The notes under the pieces are model-generated. The model ran no database searches. It was not told the origin of the DNA and saw only the letters and a list, made by a program, of their open reading frames with translations. Below, one piece after another: positions 10,096-20,830 of a stretch of DNA of 64,000 nucleotides (positions are counted from its first letter, which is position 1; the number at the start of each line of letters is the position of its first letter). The DNA is taken from NCBI GenBank assembly GCA_037349315.1, contig JBAIAC010000132.1, positions 248,001 through 312,000 on the forward strand, written 5' to 3'. The position numbers and the translations under genes were made by a program. The DNA is from Chelydra serpentina (lineage: Eukaryota > Chordata > Testudines > Chelydridae).

Positions 10096-10177
10096 CGTAG
10101 TTGACAGGATTCGAACCTGTGCAGGGAAACCCCAATGGATTTCTTGCCCATCGCCTTCACCACTCGGCCACAACTAC
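10096..10177 (-). tRNA. trnS-AGA: tRNA-Ser(AGA), U33 changed
   Basis: This 82-nt minus-strand serine tRNA has a paired acceptor stem, G73 and a perfect B box (GGTTCGAATCC). The anticodon loop reads CAAGAAA: the anticodon AGA is kept but the near-invariant U33 has become A. The A box reads TGGCCGAGTGG. Transcription is likely, but efficient decoding is doubtful because U33 shapes the anticodon turn. Confidence 0.8.
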
Positions 10178-10559
10178 TTGACTGACAGAGAGATCTCATG
10201 CCACATCTACTTCTGTTCTCATTGAGTGATCATTTCCCATTGTTTGCTCACACCAGCTTCCACAACACACTCACTGCTGTGCGGTTGTGTAAATGTGTCC
10301 GTGACTGAACAGCAAGAATTCCTGCTTATTACCCTGCTGGCTGGAGCATGATGAGAGTGTGTTTGTGGTTAATGACGCTGCTGTAGATTGTTGTCCATTT
10401 CCTGCCTTGATAATTCAGACAGTCCCTTTCCCGTCATATCCCCAGGTCATCAGTCACTGCAATAGCAGGGGCAGGTTTTCTCTGGGGCACTGAGCGTTGC
10501 CAGGGGGTTGGTGGCTCCTTTCTTTCCGCACCCTGGAGTAAACTCAGCTTTTTATTCCA

Positions 10560-10790
10560 TGCTTAACCTTGCCCCCACCACAAGCTCCGGCTCTGCACTC
10601 CCATTGGCCAGTTCCCAGCCAATGGGAGCTGGGGTGGCTTTGCCTGTGGCCGAGAGCTGCGGGGAGCCACTTGTGCGCCTCCGCCTAGGAACCGGGCTGC
10701 CACCGAAGAGCCGAAGCGAGTGACGGACCCGCCACCGAAGTGCCGCCGAGCAGCTGGGGCACCGGCCGGCGGGGACTTTTTTTAGCTCCG
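10560..10790. mobile_element. hAT-like non-autonomous fragment
   Basis: The stretch has the phrase CTCCCATTGGCCAGTTCCC followed by AGCCAATGGGAGC, giving a small hairpin with CCAAT boxes, then CTCCGCCTAGGAACC. The same block occurs inside the hAT-like element at 23836-24436. It interrupts block A copy 2 relative to copies 1 and 3. Confidence 0.5.
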
Positions 10791-10889
10791 CTCTCACAGT
10801 AGCGCCGGAGCAAAAGGCGCCGGGAGCCAAAAAAAGGCGCCGCTTCTGCTCAGTGGGGGAGCGGCTGCTGCCCCTCTGGCTACGGTCCT

Positions 10890-11393
10890 GCTGACCTTGA
10901 TACGTTTCTGGATGGGGATGGGGATGGGACAGCCTACAATGGCATGTGGCCGATCTGGGATTGCCAGCAGCAAATATCTCCAGGGGCTGGACATGGGACA
11001 ATAGGTGGGGAGGGCTCCGAGTTACTGCAGAGAATTCTTTCCCTGGTCTCTGCCCGGTGCCTCTTGTCCGCATGCTCAGGGTCTAACTGGTCACCACATT
11101 GGGGGTTGGGAAGAAGTTTCCCCCAAGGTTAGATTGGCAGAGACCCTGAGGTGTTTTCACCTTCCTGCGCAGCGTGGGGCATGGGCCACTTGCAGGTTTA
11201 AACTGGTGTAAATGGTGGATTCTCTGTAACTTGACATCTTTAACCCATGATTTGAGTTCGTCAGTAACTCAAGCAGACATTAGGGATCCATGACAGGAGT
11301 GGGTGGGATCTTTTGGCCTGCAAGGTGCAGGAGGTCGGACCAGATGATCACGCTGGTCCCTTGTGACCTTAAAAGCTCCGAGTCTAACAGGGA
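10890..11393 (+). mobile_element. CR1 LINE 3'-end fragment
   Basis: The segment carries GATGGGGATGGGGATGGGA, then CAGGAGGTCGGACCAGATG and a GGTCCCTTGTGACCTTAAA tail, typical of a CR1 3' UTR in sense orientation. No coding part is left. The same tail lies next to the tRNA-Gly at 58790-58856. Confidence 0.7.
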
Positions 11394-11880
11394 GAGGGAA
11401 GTAAAGGAAAAATTAAAAAAAATAAGCCAAACATAGCAATACGAGGGTGACTCCAACCGCTCACTGGATAGCCCCGCCCCTTTCTTCCTCCACAGGGTGT
11501 GTAGTGACCTGCTGGGATTTGGGACATTAATTCTCTCATTTCATTGATAAACTGATACAACGTGACTGAAATTAAACCAATTCCCAGCCAGGAAAACTTC
11601 ACACCCCTGCATTGGTTGGGAATCGAACCCAGGTCAACTGCTTGGAGCAGCTCTGCTCACCCCTATACCACCAACGCATGTGATGACAATACTTCTCCTA
11701 TGTGCCCCAGAAGGAAGGAGACGGCGCCTTTTAAAGTGCATTTTGGGTTGGTTCCTGCTACGCAGAGAACGGTTGTTTCTGCTGATTCCAGTCCTTGGGC
11801 TCTGCCCGGACAAGGAACGATTCAGGCTGTCACTCAAGGGAAGACGGGAGATGATTTTTTTGATGGCTGCCTCGTCTTAA
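11260..11880 (+). repeat. Duplicated block E, copy 1 (CR1 tail plus tRNA-Gly)
   Basis: A CR1 tail, an AAATTAAACCAATTCCCAGC-like segment, a tRNA-Gly on the minus strand and a segment with CTTGGGCTCTGCCCGGACAA recur in order at 58790-59535. The later copy has an intact tRNA-Gly; this one is damaged. Confidence 0.8.
11608..11677 (-). pseudogene. tRNA-Gly(UCC) pseudogene with 2-nt anticodon-arm deletion
   Basis: The minus strand reads GCGTTGGTGGTATAGGGG at the start and CCAATGCA at the end, with a good B box (GGTTCGATTCC). The anticodon arm is GCTGCTCCAAGCAG, which is two bases shorter than the intact copy at 59072. The loop is therefore too small for normal decoding. Total length is 70 nt. Confidence 0.8.
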
Positions 11881-13134
11881 GGGTGTTTGTCGGTCAGCTT
11901 CTAAGCTAGTGGGTGCTGGGTAGACGCAGGCAGCCCCTGCTCCTGGGTCTCTCCCGAGGAAATAAAGTTTGTACACAAAATCCCAAAGCTTTTCACCGAA
12001 AGGAGGGAAAGGAAATGGCCACAAGAAGGCGCCAGGACATAAGGAAGGTCACACAACCCCATTCTTAGGGGGAGCCATTGTTTTGTGTCAAGGTCCAGAA
12101 TTGTTGGTCAAGATCTAGTCAAGATCCAGACTCCAGAGAAAATAATACTAAAAAGTAACAGTCATGATAATAAGTAAATACAAAGATTTTGGGGCCCATT
12201 CAAAAGCTATTTTGCCCCCTGTCTGCCTATTGATTACTCCACATTGACTCTGAGAGGGGATTTATCTCCACTCTTTTGTGTTTGAAGAGATGGTTAGTTT
12301 TACCCTTGGTAACCTCCCAGGCTGAACAAGCCACGTTATCGATGGTGACACTAGGATTGAAGGATTATATCACATTATACAAAATTGTAAATCAAGATGT
12401 AACCTGAAGTTGAGCTTTCTGTTGTCTCCTGGAAATGCCCCTGGGATCCCCGCACTCCCCAGCGGGAGCGAAGGGAGAAACCCCCAGCGCTGCACTGAGC
12501 TCCAGGCTGGTTCATCGCGGGTGGGGGGAATTGACTTCTCAGCTGCTGAGCAGGGAGCCAGGGCACTTCTCTGGGAATGAGGGTTCCCAGCCTGACCCAG
12601 CTGCTTCATTGCCCCCGGGGGCCTGCCGGCTGAGACTGTCCCTGAGGCCAGGCAGCGGCTCAGTGAGCTTTCCTGGGGTCGCTGGCAGGGCAGGAATATC
12701 CCACGCTAAGGGCCTGAGTCCAGCCATGGGGAAAGGCAGCAGCTTTGCTCCCCCCTTCAGCTGCCCGGCTCTAAGCGATTTGTCCTGAACTGATACTCTC
12801 AGAAGTGTCCCAACAAAGGCAGCATCGTTACACCTGCACAAAGCTCTTGGCTGCCTCATGCCTCCTCAGGGGAGTGCGGCCATGCTGCCCACGCCCGAGT
12901 CACGTCCGCAGCCTGGCCCGCCCCGGCTGGCGGTGCGCAGAGCCACGCGAGTCAATGGCAGGTGGAGTTGGGAGCCTCGGCTCTTTCCCCCGACAGCCCC
13001 ACGGAGCTGCCGAGCATCGCGAGAGCCTCCCGCGTGTTCTCCCGCAGCAGCCGCCTGCCGGCGTGGGTGGGAAAAGGGGACGAGGACGCGCTGCTGCCTC
13101 AGGCCGGGACGGGAGCCCTCCCCACGCACAGGCC
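11880..13134. other. No gene seen; decayed repeats and GC-rich sequence
   Basis: 12070-12420 is AT-rich and may be an old LTR or LINE remnant. 12430-13130 is GC-rich with open frames on both strands, none with a recognisable domain or splice context. Confidence 0.4.
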
Positions 13135-13670
13135 TGCAGGTTTTCCAGTGGGGAGCAGGGCCAGACCAGTGGGGCTGTCTCAGGAGTCCCAGGGGGCTTG
13201 GCCAGCGGGGAGGCTCTAGGGCACATGTTGGGGGCAGGGTGGGGCAGTAGGGATACAGGATGTGAGGCTGGTTAACATGGAACCGCACAAAAACCTCCCC
13301 CTTTGCTCCAGCTAAAGGCCCTGCTTTGGCCTGTCCCCGTTTCATGAAAATCTCCATCTCTCCCCCGGCTCTCAGACACCTCCTCTCCCCCAGGGGTATT
13401 TTCATGGGTTCTTCCTTTTTTCATGGGCTCGTACAAATAGTTTTGCCATGGAAATGATCCAGTACATTTAAAAGGAGAAAACCAATCACACAACACGTGT
13501 GTATCTCCTCCCCCAGACAGAGTGTGGGTCTGAATCTTTCTACTGACCAGTCTGGGCAGGCAGAGTCACCCCCACATTCACTGCACGTCGGGCCCAGGAC
13601 TTGCGCCCAGCAATTCTTGGGGCTGTGGGGCAGAACCGAGCGTCACTGTCATCCCTTCCCTGTCCCCCTT
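13135..13670 (+). repeat. Duplicated block D, copy 1
   Basis: The segment from CAGGTTTTCCAGTGGGGAG through AACCAATCACACAACACGTG to CATCCCTTCCCTGTCCCCC reappears at 17822-18362 with few changes. It has no gene. It follows the tRNA-Val in the second copy, so it marks another layer of duplication in the tRNA cluster. Confidence 0.85.
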
Positions 13671-13880
13671 CAAGCCCCTTCCCCAAAGTCCCCACCCCAA
13701 CTCCGCCCTCTCCCCGCCCCTATTACAACCCCTTTCCCAAATCCCTGCCTCTTCTCCCCCCACCTTGTGCGCACGGCTTCCCGCTCCTCCCCCCTTCCTC
13801 CTAGAAACCACGAAGCTGCCAGACAGCTGTTCTGGCGGCGGGACCTGCCTGGGGGTAAAAAAAACCAAAAAAACAAAATT

Positions 13881-13901
13881 GGGGGGGGGGGGGGGGGGGG
13901 G
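13881..13901. repeat. Run of 21 G
   Basis: An uninterrupted G homopolymer follows an A-rich stretch; the length may be an assembly estimate. It lies just upstream of a short CR1 tail. Confidence 0.95.
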
Positions 13902-13954
13902 CGGGGAGCCCGGTGGGCCGCAGGGAAGAGCTCCGCAGGCCGCGTGTTTGAGAC

Positions 13955-14012
13955 CCCTGGACTGGATACCCCCTGAGGTCTCTTCCAGACCTAATTTTCT
14001 ATGATTCTAAGT
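13955..14012 (+). mobile_element. CR1 or SINE 3'-tail fragment
   Basis: The phrase TGAGGTCTCTTCCAGACCTA followed by TTTTCTATGATTCTA is a CR1-type 3' end with its ATTCTATG repeat. Confidence 0.65.
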
Positions 14013-14029
14013 AGCTGCAAGTGGGCCCC

Positions 14030-14215
14030 AAATGTTTCTTTGTGTTCACATCTGTACAGACACTGGGAATGGGCGACAGGGGATGGATCACTTCATGATT
14101 CCCTGTTCTGTTCATTTCTCTCTAATGCATCTGGCATTGAGCACTCTTGCAAGACAGGACACTGGGCTAGATGGGCCATTGGTCTGACCCAGTCTGGCCG
14201 TTCTTACGTTTTATG
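14030..14215 (+). mobile_element. CR1 3'-end fragment
   Basis: ATGGATCACTTCATGATTCC and GGCCATTGGTCTGACCCAGT, ending in GGCCGTTCTTACG, match the sense 3' end of the same CR1 family seen inverted at 1823 and 35772. Confidence 0.75.
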
Positions 14216-15260
14216 TACAGGAGTGAGGCACTTACAGAGCAGAAATGGGGGAGGGGCTCTACATTTAATCACTTTTAGAGAGAAACGTGTTCAAACACCG
14301 CGAGACTCGATGTACGGAACAAATAACAAGGGATCCCCAGCTCCTTCCCCCGGCCTGAGGTGGGGATTAGCTGCCAACAGCTGCGGCTGTGGTCTGAGGG
14401 GAGCGGTATCAGGTCTCTGCCTGTGGGTGCAGCCCACCCGCTGGTTCTCCTGGGGCAGAGGGTGAGTGGCCGGGCCGGGCTGCACCGGCTGGGGGCTGAA
14501 CTCTGAACAGGGATCTAAGGGGACTCTACACCGGCCTCCAGAGGGGGTCGAGGATGCTGAGGCAGGGGAATCTCGATCACTGTCAGCAAGATTCAAAGCT
14601 GCTTGGGGGTGGAGAGGAGGGCGATGGCTCTGCTGGATTTTTAGTGCATCCCTTTAACTACTAGCCCATGACAACCTGGCAGCCCCCAGCTTTGCCATTG
14701 CTCTGCGGTTGTGTTCTCTGTGGGAAGGGGCTTCTAGGAACTGGTAATTCCAGCTGCATTATAGAGTCATAAAGGAGAAAAGAGTTAATCTCTTAATAAA
14801 GAGTGTGTGTGTGTGTGTGTGTGTTTGTGTGTTAGATGCATGGGAGGGTGTCCAGCAATCAGTCTGTTCCAGTCTCTTTTCTCTGGGATTTCCTTTAGAA
14901 AAAGCTGCAGCAGGGAGCAAACCATCTGCTCTCTCTGAGCTTTGAAATCTGGACATTCAGATTATGAAACCAATTTGAAAACCGGAAGCTCAGATTTAGA
15001 CTCATTCATCATTCTAGTCTAGTGTCACAATCAATACAATTGCTTCAGCCTGATAGTTTCCCAAAGGGAAAACTTCACTTCTCTCCAAAGGGAGTTGAGA
15101 GAAAACACTTTTCAGAGTCCAAAAGAGACAAGGTGGGTGAGGGTAAGAGCTTGTAGAGGACCAACTTCTCTTTGTGAAAGAGACACGCTTTGGAGCTAAC
15201 CCAGAACACTTCTTCAGTTCTGTGTAGCCCGAAAGGTTGTTTCTTCCATAAACAGCAGTT
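14216..15260. other. No gene seen; includes a GT microsatellite at 14803-14832
   Basis: The stretch has no domain-bearing open frame and no tRNA. The only clear feature is the GT run near 14803-14832. It could be a decayed LINE or single-copy spacer. Confidence 0.4.
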
Positions 15261-15261
15261 A

Positions 15262-15882
15262 GAACATAAGACCAGCCAGACTGAGTCAGACCGCTTCATC
15301 CAGCCCAGTATCCTGTCTTCTGAAAGTGACCAATGCCAGCCATCCCAGAGGGAATGAAGAGAACAGGTAATCAAGTGATCCATCCCCTGATGCCCATTGC
15401 CAGCTTCTGGCAAACATAGGCTAGGGACACCATCCCTCCCCATCCTGGCTAATAGCCATTGATGGACCAATCCTCCATGCACTTCTCTAGTTCTTTTTTG
15501 AACCCTGTTCTAGTTTTGGCCTTCACAACACCCTCTGGCAAAGAGTTCCCCAGGTTAACTGGGCAGCAATGGTGTCCCTAGCCTCTGTTTGCCAGAAGCG
15601 GGGATTGGGTGAGAGGGCATGGATCACTTCATGATAACCGCTCTGTTCAGTCCCTTTAGGGCACCTGCCTTTGGCCACTGGCAGAGGACAGGATACTGGG
15701 CTTGATGGATCTTTGGTCTGGCCCAGTATGGCCGTTCTTAAGTTCTTATGTTGTGTGAAGAAATATTTCTTTTTGTTCATTTTAAACCTGCAGCCCATTC
15801 ATTTCATGACCCCCTCCTAGTTCTTGTGTTATGAGAAGGAGTAAATAACACTCCCTTCCTTAGTCCTTTAAAAGATATTATG
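15262..15882 (-). mobile_element. CR1 3' end, split by a second CR1
   Basis: 15262-15565 and 15766-15882 read as one continuous antisense CR1 3' end: CAGCCCAGTATCCTGTCTTC, then CTCTGGCAAAGAGTTCCCCA, then TGTGAAGAAATATTTC and TTGTGTTATGAGAAGGAG. The join is broken at about 15565 by a CR1 tail in the other orientation. Confidence 0.8.
15566..15765 (+). mobile_element. Nested CR1 3' end inside another CR1
   Basis: The segment contains ATGGATCACTTCATGATAAC and TTTGGTCTGGCCCAGTATGG and ends GTTCTTAAGTTCTTATG, a sense CR1 tail. It lies within an older antisense copy, which gives a relative age: the inner copy is younger. Confidence 0.75.
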
Positions 15883-16242
15883 TGACCCCTTCTCTCTCAT
15901 GTCCTGGGACCAACACGGATACCACAGCACTGCAAACAAGGTTCAAAGTCAATGCACATGGGAGAAGCATCTTGTGTTTCATTCCTTGTGTCCTGGTCCC
16001 ATCGAGTGGCCATTTCCTTTCCCTCCTTTCTGTTACAAGCTTTGGTGTTTTGCACAGAAACATTATTTCCCCAGGAGTGACCCAGGAGTGGGGGCTGCAT
16101 TCCTGTACCAAACCGTCACTAGAAGGGGGCAGACAAAGGCCTTTAGGACAAGGCAACTGTCACTGTCAAAAAATCATCTCCCTCCTGCAGGTCACTGGCA
16201 GCCTGAGTTTGTTCCTTATCCTCTCGGAGTCTGGGGGCAGCC

Positions 16243-16505
16243 CCTCCCCCTCTCAGCCCCTCCCCCTCACACTGACACCCCCATGGACACTCCCCTCACA
16301 GCTCCTCCCCCTCACACTGACACCCCCACGGACCCTCCCCCTCACAGCCCCTCCCCCTCACACTGACACCCCCACGGACCCTCCCCCTCACAGCCCCTCC
16401 CCCTCACACTGAAACCCCATGGACCCTCCCCCTCACAGCCCCTCCCCCTCACACCGACACCCCCATGAACCCTCCCCCTCACAGCCCCTCCCTTCACACA
16501 CGCAG
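16243..16505. repeat. C-rich minisatellite, about 46-bp unit, about 5 copies
   Basis: This is the same unit as at 3420-3545, with more copies and with variants (GAAACCCC in place of GACACCCC in one unit). It opens block B copy 2. Confidence 0.85.
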
Positions 16506-17016
16506 GGACTTGTTTGCTGGGCTCTGACATTACAAACCCAGGGGGGAGGTTTCTGAGGATTTACTCCCTGAGCCCCTCCCCCTCTCACCGCTCCCCTGAG
16601 TGCAGAGGGGCTGGGCTCAGGCAGCCAGTTTCACCCAGGGATTTCCCAGCCCAGGCCCCCGAGTCTCCTCTGCCCGTATCTACCAGTGACACTGCGCGTG
16701 GGCGGCGGGTACAAGGGGCTCGGGGAGGCTGAACCTCCCCAAACGGGGCAAGAAATGCTGGTGGGACGCACCCCCCTTGGAGGGGGGCTGGGCGCTGCCT
16801 TGGGACAGACCCTCCCGAGGAGTGGGGGAGCCACCGGCACTCAGACCTCACGCACAGGCCTGGCTCTCGCCTTCAGCCCAGGCAGCCAGAGGGGCCGGGG
16901 AGCTCCCTGGCAGTCCGATCCCTCAGCCACCTCTTGCCTCACGGCCTCGGCTCCTGGCGCTCTGCTGGTCGCCCCCTCGCTTGCAGGCCCAGAGCAAAAA
17001 GAAAAAGGCACCTGCC

Positions 17017-17088
17017 TAGCAGAGGATGGTTTCAATCCATCGACCTCTGGGTTATGGGCCCAGCACGCTGCCGCTGCACCACTCTGCT
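17017..17088 (-). tRNA. trnfM-CAU: Initiator tRNA-Met(CAU)
   Basis: A 72-nt initiator tRNA with the A1-T72 pair, GGG/CCC anticodon stem pairs and a CAT anticodon in CCCATAA. One change is in the A box (GTGGTGCAGC instead of GTGGCGCAGC) and one in the T loop (GATTGAAA instead of GATCGAAA). It probably folds normally, but these promoter-box changes could lower transcription. Confidence 0.9.
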
Positions 17089-17480
17089 GGGTCTCTGCCT
17101 CCAGCACCCAGCACCCAGCCTCCAGCATCCACACTAGCGCCTTGCGAGCGCTGGCGCTGGCCAGCAGAGATCTCAGCCACAATGCCCCAGATGGGCAAAC
17201 GCTGTGGGCTCCTGAAGCCTCTGCCACCCTATGGATCTGGGCTTTTGTTCTTTCCTTGCTCTGTCTCAGCAGGGGAAGGAAAGAAGCTCTCATTCAAGCT
17301 GGAGTCACAAGGGCGAGGTGAGGATGACTTCCTGGGAGCCGGCTCCAGTTCTTTGCTCTACCAGCCGACCCACCGAAGAGCTGCCACCACTTTCTCCAGG
17401 GTCGCCCAGCGGTGTGTGCCAGGGCGAGCGCCAGCCAAGCGGATGGAGTTTGAAGGGAAGGGGCAGAGCTCTGTGACAGA

Positions 17481-17553
17481 GTTTCTGTGGTGTAGTGGTT
17501 ATCACATTTGCCTAACACGCAAAAGGCCCCTGGTTCAAAACCAGGTAGAAACA
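17481..17553 (+). tRNA. trnV-AAC: tRNA-Val(AAC)
   Basis: A 73-nt tRNA starting GTTTCTGTGGTGTAGTGG with anticodon AAC and B box GGTTCAAAACC. The acceptor stem has a mismatch-prone 3' strand (GTAGAAAC). A TTTT tract follows within 20 bp. Confidence 0.88.
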
Positions 17554-17821
17554 TGATGGTTTCCTTTTCCCTAGCTTTCCAGCAAGGCACTTCTCCATCT
17601 GCCACTGGCCTGTTGGGGAATGTTGCATGGACTGTATCATACACGCCCCACCCTGCTTCTCAGAGCCCACAGGAGAGAATCCAGAGACGAGTGAGTCATT
17701 TCTCAGCTGCGCTCTCAGGAGAAGCCAGTAACTGTCCCTGACCAGACACCCAGAAGAGGAACCACGGCAGTTCTGCAGACACATCTGGCTGCCAGGGGAT
17801 CCAGCTAGGAGAGGAGCTGGG

Positions 17822-18362
17822 GGATCTGCAGGTTTTGCAGTGGGGAGGAGGCCAGGCCAGTGGGGCTGTCTCAGGAGTCCCAGGGGGCTTGGCCAGTGGG
17901 GAGGCTCTAGGTCACACGTTGGGGGCAGGGTGGGGCAGTAGCAACTACAGGATGTGAGGCTGGTTAACATGGAACCGCACAAAAACCTCCCCCTTTGCTG
18001 TAGCTAAAGGCCCTGCTTTGGCCTGTCCCCGTTTCATGAAAATCTCCATCTCTCCCCCGGCTCTCAGACACCCCCTCTCCCCCAGGGGTATTTTCACCAT
18101 TTCTTCCTTTTTTCATGGGCTCGTACAAATAGTTTTGCCATGGAAATGATCCGGTACATTTAAAAGGAGAAAACCAATCACACAACACGTGTGTATCTCC
18201 TCCCCCAGACAGAGTGTGGGTCTGAATCTTTCTACTGACCAGTCTGGGCAGGCAGAGTCACCCCCACATTCACTGCACGTCGGGCCCAGGACTTGCGCCC
18301 AGCAGTTCTTGAGGCTGTGGGGCAGAACCGAGCGTCACTGTCATCCCTTCCCTGTCCCCCCT
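17822..18362 (+). repeat. Duplicated block D, copy 2
   Basis: This is a near match to 13135-13670, down to the AACCAATCACACAACACGTG phrase. Here it lies about 270 bp after the tRNA-Val. Confidence 0.85.
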
Positions 18363-18426
18363 GGCCGGCCGCCACCTCAGCCACCTCTTGCCTCATGGCC
18401 TAGACTCTGCAGCTGGCCCTCCCAAC

Positions 18427-18493
18427 TAGACGCGATAAATCGACTCCCGATATATTGATTACGACCCGATCCGGTGCATGGTGTAGACGTACC
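18427..18493. mobile_element. Short DNA-transposon relic (MITE-like)
   Basis: TAGACGCGATAAATCGAC near one end and GGTGTAGACGTACCC near the other, with several CGA/TCG-rich steps, match a short element type common in sauropsid genomes. The identification is from memory. Confidence 0.45.
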
Positions 18494-18989
18494 CTCAGTT
18501 ACTAGAAGGCTCTTCAGCCAGCTCTGCCCAAAGGCCACTGTCTAGAGGCTTTTGTGACACGGTGTACTTCAAAATAGCTCCCTGTAGCCCCCATATTTAT
18601 CATTCCTATCTGGCTGTGATATTCCACACAAAGCATTCCATGTCAGTTATCATATGGAAAGTGATGATCTGCTGAAATCCATCATTCTGTCCCAAGATGT
18701 GTAGCATTAGGGTGTAGGAAGTGATGCATTTTGCTGTGTGGCTGTCACTGAAACATGCTGTAAGTTTGCTGGTGACATTCAAAGGACCCCTGCCCAGGAG
18801 GGTGTTCAACGACCATGAACCAGCAGGGGAGTTGTAATGACGGGATTTGCAATTCAGTAACAGATGCCCAACCACCACACTCTGGGGACTGCTCAATTCT
18901 GTGACTCGGTTGTACAAAACCACACCAGGAGGATCCCCCAACCTAGTGACTCAGCAAAGCCCACCCGGATATGTCTGGGCAAGTGTCTT

Positions 18990-19195
18990 CTACACCAATG
19001 CTACTCAAGGTGGTGGTCCAAGGACCGGTGCTGGTCCGCGAGCAATCGGCTGACGGGCCACAGCGAGTTTCCAGGAAAGAAAGAAAGAAATAATAGTATA
19101 ATGGCCAAATACGGTACCAGTCCCTGGCACACTGGGGAAAAAAATTGCCGGTCTGCCACATCAGATAGTTTGAGAAGCCCTGTTCTAGACACGAA
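18990..19195. mobile_element. hAT-like non-autonomous element
   Basis: The left part has GGTGGTCCAAGGACCGGTGC and the right end GTTTGAGAAGCCCTGTTCTA, typical of short hAT (Charlie-type) relics. No transposase frame is present. Confidence 0.5.
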
Positions 19196-19462
19196 CTAAG
19201 AATATAAAATAGGAGATTGTGGCGTCGTGATTTTGCCTTGCTCCTCCAGCACCTACGCTGGAAGCAGCAGGAATCCTGAGAAAATGAAGGTCACCTGTGG
19301 AGAGTGGTCCAGGTTTCAGGGTGATTCTATGTATTAAGGATGGTACCATCCAGTGGGGTGAGTAAATTGCTTGACCTAACTAACTCAGTGTCCCCTAGGA
19401 TGGAATTCTAGGGTCCATGGGGCCAAAGAAGTGGGCAAAGCCATTTGGTTAATGAAAACCAG

Positions 19463-19553
19463 TGCTCTAGGTGAGGCTTGAACTCACAACCTCAGCATGT
19501 CTTTCAGCATTGCTGTATAAGTACTGTGTGCTAACCCATTGTGCCACTGGAGC
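19463..19553 (-). tRNA. trnI-UAU: tRNA-Ile(UAU) with intron
   Basis: The minus strand starts GCTCCAGTGG and ends CACCTAGAGCA, 91 nt in all. The anticodon TAT stands in CTTATA, and a 17-nt intron (CAGCAATGCTGAAAGAC) follows one base after it. Removing it leaves a 74-nt tRNA with a closed anticodon stem. tRNA-Ile(UAU) genes of vertebrates normally carry such an intron, which must be cut by the tRNA splicing endonuclease. A and B boxes are present (TGGCACAATGG and GAGTTCAAGCC). Confidence 0.9.
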
Positions 19554-19978
19554 CTTTTCGCAAGGTTTTTCTCCCAGTCCCCCAGGCTGATAGAGGCAAG
19601 GATTGACTCCAAACAATGCTAAGTGGAGTTGAGAGAGGGGAGAGCCAAGTGCTGGTACTTGATGGGCTGGGCTCTTCTTAAGGGGCCCAGGCACCATTTG
19701 ACCCTTTTGGTCTTCGCCGGGTAACAACAGAGCTGATTGAGACTCAATTTTGAGTCTTGCTGCAGACCAACAGATCTGAGATCTCTGATCACCAGGAAGC
19801 TTCTTTTCCTTCCCCTTGCTGAGAAAGAGCAAGAGAAGACAGAAAGCTCACATAGGCCCACTGGGTTCACAAGCCCACGCTGCTTTTCCCTGCTGGGGAA
19901 TGTGAAATAAGGGACTCGTGGCAGGTAAAGCCACTCCTGCGCTTCCAGAAAACAAGCAACCCCTGCGCCCAAAGAGCA

Positions 19979-20051
19979 GGCCAAAGCCTGGAGGTGAACT
20001 AAGGATCTCTAGATCTTCAGTCTAATGCTCTCCTGACTGAGCTACTTCAGC
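19979..20051 (-). tRNA. trnF-GAA: tRNA-Phe(GAA), possibly decayed
   Basis: The minus strand reads GCTGAAGTAGCTCAGTCAGG, anticodon GAA in ACTGAAGATCT, and an acceptor 3' strand CTTTGGC that pairs with the 5' strand using G-U pairs. The T arm is weaker: AGTTCACCTCC has lost the usual TTCGA and one stem pair is broken, and the discriminator is not A. It may be a low-activity gene or an early pseudogene. Confidence 0.7.
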
Positions 20052-20184
20052 ACCTACAGGGGACCTTTTTGGGCTGCTGCTTCTCTGTCTGGGATGTTTC
20101 TGTCAGTCCTGGCACACAAGAAGGACATCATTGCGAGAGGCCCAGGAGGGCCAGATGAATTCTTGCCGGCCTTGCTCAGCCCTG

Positions 20185-20830
20185 TGAAGTATTACCCTGG
20201 ACTCAGCTCTCCATTGGTCTGTCTGCTTTGGGGCAGGGACCATAACACGTCCTGCTGCATTCGTTATTTCAAAGGGTGGTTTAGGATTTTCAGTCTCAGA
20301 CACGGTGCACAAAGCAGGACTCCACCCTTGGCGTAAACTAAATGAGCCGCCCACAGATTCTGGCAGCGACAAGGAGCCATTTGGTGTGAGAGTCAGACCT
20401 GCCCCTGTCCCAGAGGGAGGGGTCATCTGCGAGGGGCCTGGAACACGGACCTATCAGCCCCTAACTCCGAAACTTTCAGTAACTCTGTTATCAGTGCCTG
20501 GGAGTGTAATTTAAACCATAAAAACAGCTACACTGGGCTAGACCAAACCTCTGTGTCTTTTTTTCTAACAGTGGCCATTACCAGGTGCCCCAAAAGCCAC
20601 GCACCAAGGAACCACGCGGCATTGAACCCAGGATCTCCTGTTTACAAGGCAGGTGCTTTAACCAGCTAAGCCATGGTGCCTGCCTCTTGCGGGAACAGGG
20701 TGTCTGCCCACACCAGACTCCCCATCAGACCCCACCGGGGCCTGACACACTTTGCTTGTGTTTGGATTCTGCAAAGCAGAGGAGCAGGTGAAGTTTTACT
20801 CCCACAGTGTGTGATTCTTTGGACAGGTCT
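20185..20830 (+). repeat. Duplicated block C, copy 3 (Thr half)
   Basis: It shares the segment from TATTACCCTGGACTCAGCTC through tRNA-Thr to GCAAAGCAGAGGAGCAGGTG with copies 1, 2 and 4. It lacks the Cys half. Confidence 0.8.
20607..20680 (-). tRNA. trnT-UGU: tRNA-Thr(UGU), probably decayed
   Basis: The A box (TGGCTTAGCTGG) and anticodon TGT are intact on the minus strand. The T arm has two stem mismatches (CTGGG opposite CCGCG) and the acceptor stem has one. It is the weakest of the three unsplit Thr copies. Confidence 0.75.

Larger units (their letters stand above)
16243..17612 (+). repeat. Duplicated block B, copy 2 (partial)
   Basis: It shares the minisatellite, iMet and Val tRNA genes and their flanks with 3420-4410 and 51015-52470. 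It has an extra segment after the iMet gene (GGATCTGGGCTTTTGTTCT and onward) that is also in copy 3 but not copy 1. The LTR and the tRNA-Phe relic are absent, so only the central part was copied or kept. Confidence 0.85.

Noticed and set aside
12805..13405. GC-rich open frames on both strands, up to 179 codons.
   Set aside because: Frames on opposite strands are both open because of base composition; no domain or splice site supports either.
16243..16505. A CRISPR-like array of regular repeats.
   Set aside because: The units are contiguous and C-rich with no unique spacers, and the genome is vertebrate; it is a minisatellite.
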